Shown piece by piece: positions 1 to 5,167 of a DNA stretch of 15,105 nt. The notes under the pieces were generated by a model. That model searched no databases. It was not told the origin of the DNA and worked only from the letters and a program-made list of their open reading frames with translations. Position 1 is the stretch's first letter. Each line of letters opens with the position of its first letter. Location of the stretch: NCBI GenBank assembly GCA_012965455.1, contig DTSG01000122.1, positions 1 to 15,105 of the forward strand, in the 5' to 3' direction. Made by a program: the position numbers and the translations under genes. Source of the DNA: Planctomycetaceae bacterium. GTDB lineage: Bacteria; Planctomycetota; Planctomycetia; Pirellulales; Pirellulaceae.

Positions 1-15
1 AAGCGAGACAAGAAG

Positions 16-486
16 ATGAGTGCAGAAGCCCGTGTAGAAGAACTTGGCCTAGAATTACCAACCGCTCCCAAGCCTGGTGGCGTTTACAAACCGGTTTTAA
101 TCACCGGCAAGATGTGCTACGTGTCCGGCCACGGTCCTCTACAGATGGATGACACGATGATGACGGGAAAAGTAGGCTCTGAAGTGGACGAACAATACGG
201 CTATGATTCAGCTCGGCAAGTTGGTCTAGCGATTCTAGCAACGCTGCGAGCAAATATTGGTAGCCTCGATCGAGTGCGTTGTGTCGTTAAAACTCTCGGC
301 ATGGTGAACTGTACTGCAGATTTTTCCACTCACCCCCAAGTCATCAATGGGTTCAGCGATTTAATGGCTGAAGTCTTTGGTCCCGAGAACGGTGTCGGTG
401 CTCGCAGTGCGGTCGGCATGGGCTCGTTACCAGGGAATATCACCACGGAAGTCGAAGTCATTTTTGAATTGAATGACAGCGAGTAA
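16..486 (+). CDS. RidA family protein (YjgF/YER057c/UK114), probable enamine/imine deaminase
   Basis: A 156-residue protein of the RidA superfamily. These small trimeric cytosolic proteins hydrolyse reactive enamine/imine intermediates made by PLP enzymes. The N-terminus (ARVEELGLELP..P.P) and the length, longer than the ~128-residue RidA type, fit the 'YjgF-like 1' subgroup. The signature near the C-terminus, GARSAVGMGSLP followed by TEVEVIFEL (about residues 128-151), keeps the arginine (R130) that binds the substrate carboxylate in deaminating family members. The ATG at 16 is chosen because the family N-terminus begins there; the frame stays open to the window edge, so a longer start cannot be excluded. 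There is only a weak purine-rich stretch (GAGACAAGAAG) as ribosome site. The gene converges on pheT with a 44-base gap and has no clear link to its neighbours. Family assignment is firm; the substrate is unknown. Confidence 0.93.
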   Translation: MSAEARVEELGLELPTAPKPGGVYKPVLITGKMCYVSGHGPLQMDDTMMTGKVGSEVDEQYGYDSARQVGLAILATLRANIGSLDRVRCVVKTLGMVNCTADFSTHPQVINGFSDLMAEVFGPENGVGARSAVGMGSLPGNITTEVEVIFELNDSE

Positions 487-530
487 GACCACAAATTTAT
501 ACGAATCGACACAAACATTGTATGCGTGTA

Positions 531-2576
531 TTACACGCCTAGTAGTTTGCCGTTGTGGTTGGCAGCGATCGCTTGGACAATTGCATCGCGTATAGCGTCT
601 GCTTCTTCCCCCGTCATGGTGGCATCAGCGCGGCGGAATTTTACGTTGAATAAAACCCGTTTTGTGTTCGCTCCGTCTTGGTCAGGTGCGCGATATGTTT
701 CTTGATAACCGAGGACTTCCAACGCTTCCCCAGCGGCTTGTTCGACAGTCGCCTGTAGCTGGTCCCAACGCACGGACTCTTGTAGCACAACGTTGAGGTC
801 CCGCGATATTGCAGGGAACGCACTGAGATCTTGATGTTGCGGAATCAACGTAGCTAAACTGACCAAAAGATCCATTTTTAATTCTGCGACATTCGCCGCG
901 GTCTTCAGCGAAAATGCTTTGAGTCCCGGTTTGGATACTTGGCCTAAGAACCCCAGTCTTTCGTCTCCGAGCAACAACGTGCAGCGTTGTTGGTTGTCCA
1001 GTAACCCATCAAACTCTTCTCCGGCATCTGCGACGGATAAAGGAGTCGTGATTTTTAGTTTAGCCAGCAAGGATTCAATGACACCTTTGAGATGATAAAA
1101 ATCACCGCTGCTGGTGAGCCCGATCGTCTTCTGTTCTTGGGGCAAACCTTCAGCTTGAGGTAGATAGATTTTCGCAGTTTCGAATAATTCGACGGCGGGA
1201 TTTGCCAATGATTGGTTGATTCGTCGTACTTCTAATAAGCTAGGAGTCAAACTTGTACGTAAGGCATCCGCACCTAGTAGCATTGGTGAAATGGTACGTA
1301 AGGGAGTAGCCGTTGTCCACGGATTGAATTGATCCGTCCAAGCCAGTGGTACAACAGACCCAGTAAGTGCTTCGTCAAAGCCGGTAGCTGTCAGGGTGGA
1401 ACGAATAACTTCAGCCACTCGGTCCTCGTCGCTGCGAAACGATGCGGCCATTGGCACTCCCACATCTTCGGGTATTTTTTCATAGCCATGGATGCGAGCG
1501 ATTTCTTCAAGCAGATCGCATTCACGCGTGAGGTCACGTCGCCAACTTGGCGGGATAACGGTGATGGATTCCGCCGTGCTAGCGGATTCGGCATTCCCCA
1601 ATGCGATCAAGATCGAGCGAACTTCTTCAGTGTCAATTTTGATACCGAGGATTCTCTCAATCTGAGACAACCGCAATACAACCGGTTCTGCTTGCCAAGT
1701 TGATTTACCCGCTTCAATCACACCCGCGTCTAATGTGCCACCACAGTGTTCGAGGATTAATTCGCAGCAGCGTTGACTGGCCCAATCGACTCCGGCAGGA
1801 TCCAACGCTCGTTCAAAGCGATAAGAAGACGGGCTTTGTAAATTTAATGCGCGAGATGTTGCGCGAATGGACATCGCTGTAAAATCAGCGGATTCGATAA
1901 GTACGTCAACGGTTTGCTCACTGACTTCAGTTTCAGCGCCACCCATCACTCCGGCAATGGCGATAGACTTGGCTCCATCCGCGATAACGCACATCTCGGG
2001 TTGTAATACATATTCTCGGTGATCGATCGCTGCGAATTGCTCACCTTGCTCCGCCGCTCGAACGATGATTTGTCCGCCGGCGAGTTTGCCTAGATCGAAG
2101 GCATGTAGTGGCTGACCGGCTTCCATTAAAACATAATTGGTAATGTCAGCGACGTTGTTGATCGGTTTCCAATCGCGATTGATCGGCAAGAAAACGGTTC
2201 GCAACTGATCCTGCATCCACGGTGGGCTGTCTTCAATGCTGACGCCACGGATGATTCTTGCGGTGTAACGAGGGCACAACTCTGGTGCGGTAATGGAAAC
2301 ACTAAAGTTGGCATTTACATCAGGGCCGCTGGTATCCGGCTGCGGGCTTGGTAGTGTCAGCGCTTGGTTATAAAGGACGGCAATTTCACGAGCTACGCCG
2401 ATGTGTCCCAAACAGTCGGGTCGATTGCTTGTTACTTCTAGATCAATGGCAATGTCATTGCCTACAGGTTCCGAACCCTCGTGGTTAAGGCCGGACATAG
2501 CGAGCCGATTTTCCAGCTCTTCTCGATCCATATCGAGTGCAACGTATTGCTTAAGCCAATCCCAGGAAACGAGCAT
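531..2576 (-). CDS. pheT: Phenylalanine--tRNA ligase beta subunit, short form lacking the OB-fold tRNA-binding domain
   Basis: Beta subunit of the (alpha-beta)2 phenylalanyl-tRNA synthetase, which charges tRNA-Phe and removes mischarged tyrosine. At 681 residues it is over 100 shorter than the usual ~790-800. Visible parts: N-terminal B1 segment (WDWLKQYV.., 1-40), the SNRPDCLG motif (50-57), the B3/B4 editing region (about 90-290), B5 (about 298-370), the catalytic-like B6/B7 core, and the C-terminal ferredoxin-like anticodon-binding domain (about 588-681, AFPAISRDLNVV through the C-terminus). The stretch that should lie between B1 and SNRPDCLG, the EMAPII-like OB fold (B2), is absent: residue ~40 (EPVGND) runs directly into IDLEVTSNRPD. 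The reading frame is intact, so this is a domain loss and not a frameshift. It lies 52 bases downstream of pheS on the same strand. The ATG at 2576 has no strong Shine-Dalgarno site. Confidence 0.97.
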   Translation of the reverse strand: MLVSWDWLKQYVALDMDREELENRLAMSGLNHEGSEPVGNDIAIDLEVTSNRPDCLGHIGVAREIAVLYNQALTLPSPQPDTSGPDVNANFSVSITAPELCPRYTARIIRGVSIEDSPPWMQDQLRTVFLPINRDWKPINNVADITNYVLMEAGQPLHAFDLGKLAGGQIIVRAAEQGEQFAAIDHREYVLQPEMCVIADGAKSIAIAGVMGGAETEVSEQTVDVLIESADFTAMSIRATSRALNLQSPSSYRFERALDPAGVDWASQRCCELILEHCGGTLDAGVIEAGKSTWQAEPVVLRLSQIERILGIKIDTEEVRSILIALGNAESASTAESITVIPPSWRRDLTRECDLLEEIARIHGYEKIPEDVGVPMAASFRSDEDRVAEVIRSTLTATGFDEALTGSVVPLAWTDQFNPWTTATPLRTISPMLLGADALRTSLTPSLLEVRRINQSLANPAVELFETAKIYLPQAEGLPQEQKTIGLTSSGDFYHLKGVIESLLAKLKITTPLSVADAGEEFDGLLDNQQRCTLLLGDERLGFLGQVSKPGLKAFSLKTAANVAELKMDLLVSLATLIPQHQDLSAFPAISRDLNVVLQESVRWDQLQATVEQAAGEALEVLGYQETYRAPDQDGANTKRVLFNVKFRRADATMTGEEADAIRDAIVQAIAANHNGKLLGV

Positions 2577-2628
2577 GATTGAGGATCACTTTGTAATAAA
2601 AGGCAATAAAAGTGTATTGAAAATAGAA

Positions 2629-3660
2629 TTAGAATTGTGCGAGGAAGCGAACGTCATTTTTGTAAAATTCACGGATGTCGGTAACGCCGTGCCGCCGCAT
2701 ACAGAGGCGTTCGACCCCTAGGCCAAAGGCAAACCCAGTAACTTCTTCAGGGTCATAGCCAACGGCTTTGAGTACATTGGGGTCAACCATCCCTGCACCG
2801 CCAAACTCAACCCACTGACCATTCCAGTAATAATCAGCTTCAACACTAGGTTCAGTGAAAGGAAAAAAGGAAGGTCTAAAACGAATAGTAACATCATCGC
2901 CGAGGTAACTTGTCGCAAACAACCGCAGCACGCTTTTCAAATCTGCCAGCGAAACGTTGGTGTCAATCATCAAACCTTCGATTTGATGGAACATGGGATA
3001 ATGTGTTGCATCCGCGGTATCTGGGCGATAGACGCGACCGAGTGAAATAATACGGATCGGTGGCGCCGTCTTTTCCATGACGCGAATTTGAACTGTGCTC
3101 GTCTGGCTACGCAGCAACAATCCGACAGGGTCTTTAGCGCCACTGCTGGCAGCCGCAGTGGCCAAATAAAAGTTCTCCAACGGATCTCGCGCGGGATGGT
3201 CGTCGGGGATATTTAGTGCGACAAAATTGTGCCAGTCATCTTCAATTTCGGGACCATCGACAATGGAGAATCCAAGGCGGCCCATAATTTCTTTTAATTC
3301 TTCGATGGTTTGCGTAATGGGATGGACATTGCCACAGCGAAATGTGGCGCCGGGCAACGATGCATCAAATTGGGCGTTCGCTACACTGTCGCTGTCTGTA
3401 TTATTGCTGCGTTGTTGAGCTGCTTCAAAGGCTGCTTCGATACGACCCTTGGTAGCGTTAAATGCCTTGCCCGCCATAGGCTTATCTTCGCGTTCAATGG
3501 ACCCCATTTGTTGTTGAATGGATTTGAGTCGGCCTTTTTTCGCACCTAGAAAGGTCACGCGAGCCGCTTCTAATGTTTCAGTGTCGGCAGCATCGCCAAA
3601 AGCGGATTCCGCTGCGGTGCCCAGTTCGTCGAGCTGATCAAGGAAATCTTGCAGTGCCAT
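2629..3660 (-). CDS. pheS: Phenylalanine--tRNA ligase alpha subunit
   Basis: Catalytic alpha subunit of the cytosolic PheRS complex, 343 residues, the usual size. The N-terminal ~90 residues form the coiled-coil tRNA-binding arm (..FLGAKKGRLKSI..). The class II catalytic domain follows, with motif 1 around DGPEIE (135-140), motif 2 as GRVYRPDTADATHYPMFHQIEG (208-229) and motif 3 as AFGLGVERLCMRRHGV (311-326). The C-terminus (IREFYKNDVRFLAQF) is typical. Between NFYLAT and LLRSQTS there is a short alanine/serine-rich insert (about 168-180) not present in the E. coli type. The ATG at 3660 is set by the conserved N-terminus; no Shine-Dalgarno site is visible before it. It sits 120 bases downstream of rplT, with a terminator-like hairpin in the gap, so it may be partly uncoupled from the ribosomal protein genes. 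Confidence 0.98.
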   Translation of the reverse strand: MALQDFLDQLDELGTAAESAFGDAADTETLEAARVTFLGAKKGRLKSIQQQMGSIEREDKPMAGKAFNATKGRIEAAFEAAQQRSNNTDSDSVANAQFDASLPGATFRCGNVHPITQTIEELKEIMGRLGFSIVDGPEIEDDWHNFVALNIPDDHPARDPLENFYLATAAASSGAKDPVGLLLRSQTSTVQIRVMEKTAPPIRIISLGRVYRPDTADATHYPMFHQIEGLMIDTNVSLADLKSVLRLFATSYLGDDVTIRFRPSFFPFTEPSVEADYYWNGQWVEFGGAGMVDPNVLKAVGYDPEEVTGFAFGLGVERLCMRRHGVTDIREFYKNDVRFLAQF

Positions 3661-3712
3661 AATGGTTATTGTTGAGAGGGAACGTATTGATAAAGGTAAA
3701 TGATATAAGAAA

Positions 3713-3744
3713 AGGAGAGAAAAGTCTTGCGACTTGCCTCTCCT
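3713..3744 (-). terminator. Terminator/attenuator-like hairpin between rplT and pheS
   Basis: On the minus strand a 7-bp stem AGGAGAG/CTCTCCT (3738-3744 with 3713-3719) is followed, after a 2x2 internal loop, by a second 5-bp stem AAGTC/GACTT. The stem is capped by GCAA, a GNRA tetraloop. Directly 3' on that strand is the T-rich run TTTTCTTATA. This is a good intrinsic terminator shape for the rpmI-rplT transcript. Because pheS follows on the same strand, it may act as a partial terminator or attenuator. No leader peptide with phenylalanine codons is visible in the gap, so an E. coli pheM-type mechanism is not supported. Confidence 0.72.
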
Positions 3745-3780
3745 GTTCGAGTGCGGTGCTTATTGTGCGAAATCTAGGTG

Positions 3781-4137
3781 CTATGCGGCAAGAGCAGCTT
3801 TGGCAAGGTCGACAACTGCTTCAAATGCTGCTGGGTCATGAATCGCCATTTCGCTAAGTGATTTACGATCTAATTCAATTTCAGCTTTATTCAAGCCGTT
3901 GATGAATTGACTGTAACGCAGGTCATGAGCGCGACAGGCGGCGTTGATACGAGTGATCCACAAGCGGCGGAAATCTCGGGATCGGACTTTACGGTCACGG
4001 AAGGAGTATGCACCGGAGCGGATGAGTGTTTCTTTTACAGTCCGAATCAGGTGGCTCCGACCCCCTGTATTCCCTTTGGCTCGTTTGAATAGACGTCTTT
4101 TGGCTTTGGTACGCGCGGCACCTTTACGAGTTCTCAT
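3781..4137 (-). CDS. rplT: 50S ribosomal protein L20
   Basis: L20, 118 residues, binds 23S rRNA early in large-subunit assembly and in several bacteria represses its own operon. The basic N-terminal tail (RTRKGAARTKAKRRLFKRAKG), the segment FRDRKVRSRDFRRLWITRINAACR (about 46-69) and the FINGLNKAEIELDRKSLSEMAI globular segment are diagnostic. The start replaces the common MAR.KRG with MRTRKG. The ATG at 4137 has a good ribosome site (AAGGAA on the minus strand, plus positions 4145-4150, 7 bases away). Upstream lies an unusually long 214-base gap to rpmI, full of hairpins, which may be a leader through which L20 level is controlled (inference). Confidence 0.98.
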   Translation of the reverse strand: MRTRKGAARTKAKRRLFKRAKGNTGGRSHLIRTVKETLIRSGAYSFRDRKVRSRDFRRLWITRINAACRAHDLRYSQFINGLNKAEIELDRKSLSEMAIHDPAAFEAVVDLAKAALAA

Positions 4138-4144
4138 TATCTAA

Positions 4145-4150
4145 TTCCTT
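4145..4150 (-). promoter_or_regulatory. rplT ribosome binding site
   Basis: AAGGAA on the minus strand, 7 bases before the rplT ATG. It fixes the L20 start and lies about 37 bases 3' of the terminator-like hairpin at 4187-4210, close enough for that structure to influence rplT expression. Confidence 0.7.
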
Positions 4151-4186
4151 GCTTTCGCAGTGGGTTACGTCAGGCCTTTTCCATAT

Positions 4187-4210
4187 AAAAAAAGTGTGTT
4201 CATGCACTTT
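4187..4210 (-). terminator. Terminator-like hairpin in the rplT leader
   Basis: On the minus strand AAAGTG (4210-4205) pairs with CACTTT (4196-4191) across an 8-base loop. The T run that begins in the second arm continues to 4187, seven T in total, then ATATGG. The stem is short and only two of its six pairs are G-C, so alone it would be weak. Its place, just before the rplT ribosome site and after three other hairpins, suggests an attenuator part. Confidence 0.42.
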
Positions 4211-4274
4211 AGGAAAACGTTCTACTGCCCACGCAACGGAGTAAGTTATTTTTGGTTGTCAAATTGTCTGGTTT

Positions 4275-4294
4275 GAATATCGATATCGATATTC
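4275..4294. repeat. Perfect 20-base palindrome in the rpmI-rplT gap
   Basis: GAATATCGATATCGATATTC reads identically on both strands. As RNA it would fold into an 8-bp stem with an ATAT loop; as DNA it could be a dimer-binding site. Its location inside the ribosomal protein operon favours an RNA role (inference). Confidence 0.8.
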
Positions 4295-4296
4295 GG

Positions 4297-4314
4297 GAAA
4301 CACAAGCGTGTTTC
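4297..4314 (-). repeat. Stem-loop in the rpmI-rplT leader
   Basis: GAAACAC (4297-4303) and GTGTTTC (4308-4314) form a perfect 7-bp stem with a 4-base loop (GCTT on the transcribed minus strand). It lies only two bases from the 20-base palindrome. Confidence 0.65.
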
Positions 4315-4318
4315 TTGT

Positions 4319-4340
4319 CCCGCTGCGGTGAAGCTGCGGG
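4319..4340 (-). repeat. GC-rich stem-loop just after rpmI
   Basis: CCCGC (4319-4323) pairs with GCGGG (4336-4340), five G-C pairs with a 12-base loop, starting 11 bases past the rpmI stop codon. It is the first of four hairpins in this gap. There is no T run after it, so it is not an intrinsic terminator by itself. Confidence 0.45.
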
Positions 4341-4351
4341 TGTTGCGAAAA

Positions 4352-4555
4352 TCAGTTGCTGTAGCCGTTGAGAGCACGAGCGATCTTCTTTTCGTCAACT
4401 TTGGCTTGAACCGTCGTTCCACGTAGATTACGTCTACGTTTTTTGGAAACGGCTCCAGCTAAGTGGCTTGTACCAGCACTACGGTGCTTCGCTTTGCCTT
4501 TAGCAGATAGTCGAAAACGCTTCTTGGTTCCCTTATGGGTTTTTTGTTTAGGCAT
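4352..4555 (-). CDS. rpmI: 50S ribosomal protein L35
   Basis: L35, 67 residues, a small basic protein of the large subunit. The start PKQKTHKGTKKRF, the GKAKHRSAGTSHLAGAVSKKRRRNLRG centre and the C-terminal VDEKKIARALNGYSN match the family along the whole length. It is the first gene of the minus-strand block rpmI-rplT-pheS-pheT. The ATG at 4555 is required by the conserved N-terminus; only a weak purine run precedes it. infC, which commonly sits just upstream of rpmI, is instead at 7334-7840 on the other strand. Confidence 0.98.
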   Translation of the reverse strand: MPKQKTHKGTKKRFRLSAKGKAKHRSAGTSHLAGAVSKKRRRNLRGTTVQAKVDEKKIARALNGYSN

Positions 4556-4608
4556 TGTTTTTCTATCTAGTTACGGTTTACTTAAATAATCCAAGGGGGA
4601 AGCTAGCT

Positions 4609-4614
4609 ATTGTA
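4609..4614 (-). promoter_or_regulatory. Possible -10 element for the rpmI operon
   Basis: TACAAT on the minus strand, 5 of 6 matches to TATAAT, about 54 bases before the rpmI start. No good -35 hexamer is found at the right spacing, so this is a weak call. It lies in the 149-base gap between the lipoprotein gene and rpmI, which holds no other gene. Confidence 0.28.
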
Positions 4615-4704
4615 GACGCGTCCTAAAAATTCGAAAAGGGGTAAAACAACACAGAATAGCGATGTAAACATGGGAATTGTGTTTTGGTCGTCTATTACAA
4701 TGCC

Positions 4705-4944
4705 CTATTTCCCATCTACGCCATTAGCAAGATCTTGTAACCCCTGATCTCGTATTTTGATTTGGTCTAGTGTGCCTTGCACGTTTTCTCTGATGTTGTT
4801 GATCGATGTCGCTGGGTCTACCGACGCAGCAGGTTCGGCTTCCGCTGCGGCGTTTGTTTCCACCGGTTGGGTATTACAGCCTGTGATCGAGATGATGGTC
4901 GTCAGCGTCGCGATTGCAATAAGCTTGTTTATAAGTGGTTTCAT
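4705..4944 (-). CDS. Small putative lipoprotein of unknown function
   Basis: A 79-residue protein with a lipoprotein signal: MKPLINK, a hydrophobic stretch (LIAIATLTTIISI), then the lipobox ITGC with the acylated cysteine near residue 23. The mature part is about 57 residues: an alanine/glutamate/proline-rich linker (about 27-45) and a short polar helix-like end (NNIRENVQGTLDQIKIRDQGLQ). No catalytic motif is visible and I do not recognise the family. The ATG at 4944 is preferred over an upstream in-frame TTG at 4959 because GAAGG lies 8 bases before it and because it gives a normal signal peptide. Orientation matches rpmI-rplT, but whether they are co-transcribed is not clear. It is the only non-translation gene inside the split thrS/pheT cluster. 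Confidence 0.7.
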   Translation of the reverse strand: MKPLINKLIAIATLTTIISITGCNTQPVETNAAAEAEPAASVDPATSINNIRENVQGTLDQIKIRDQGLQDLANGVDGK

Positions 4945-4952
4945 TATAAATA

Positions 4953-4957
4953 CCTTC
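4953..4957 (-). promoter_or_regulatory. Ribosome binding site that decides the lipoprotein start
   Basis: GAAGG on the minus strand, 8 bases from the ATG at 4944. The alternative TTG at 4959 lies upstream of this site and so cannot use it. Confidence 0.6.
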
Positions 4958-5106
4958 AAATGTATTGAGAAACATGGACGATGTTTTTGATGTTCAAGAC
5001 GTTCAGACAGTAGTTTTTTGTGGTAGAGAGCAAAGCGACCTTACTCAAATTACTACCTACTACTATACTCCACCTGTCACGCTGAGCAACAACGCTTAAA
5101 CGGTAA

Positions 5107-5146
5107 GTTCATTTTTTGTAGCGATGAACGCGTTTGTTCAACAAAC
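5107..5146 (+). promoter_or_regulatory. thrS leader with overlapping inverted repeats
   Basis: Three alternative pairings overlap just before the thrS ribosome site. GTTCAT (5107-5112) pairs with ATGAAC (5124-5129). GAAC (5126-5129) pairs with GTTC (5136-5139). GTTTGTT (5132-5138) and AACAAAC (5140-5146) form a 15-base inverted repeat about a single C. The first hairpin, with a U-G closing pair, leaves a 9-base loop whose centre is UGU preceded by U and followed by A. That matches the layout of a tRNA-Thr (UGU) anticodon loop. In E. coli, ThrRS represses its own mRNA by binding an anticodon-like hairpin upstream of thrS. A similar role here is inference only. Confidence 0.4.
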
Positions 5147-5153
5147 ATATTAT

Positions 5154-5159
5154 AGAAGG
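5154..5159 (+). promoter_or_regulatory. thrS ribosome binding site
   Basis: AGAAGG, 8 bases before the thrS ATG. It follows directly after the inverted repeats of the leader, so the folding of that leader could block it. Confidence 0.7.
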
Positions 5160-5167
5160 CTTACGCC

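Noticed and set aside
1329..1703. Plus-strand open frame of 124 codons inside pheT
   Set aside because: It is antisense to a well-conserved part of pheT and has no protein-like composition or recognisable motif.
2401..2721. Plus-strand open frame across the pheT-pheS junction
   Set aside because: It overlaps the conserved ends of both synthetase genes on the other strand and encodes no recognisable protein.
3661..3780. Phenylalanine leader peptide or T-box before pheS
   Set aside because: No ATG or GTG with phenylalanine codons is present on the minus strand in this gap, and no T-box-like conserved elements are seen.
4945..4959. TTG start at 4959 for the lipoprotein
   Set aside because: The GAAGG site lies downstream of that TTG and 8 bases before the ATG at 4944, which also gives a normal signal peptide.
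5041..5070. TATACT at 5064-5069 as the thrS promoter -10, and TACTAC repeats beside it
   Set aside because: There is no convincing -35 hexamer, and the short TACTAC copies look like simple sequence.
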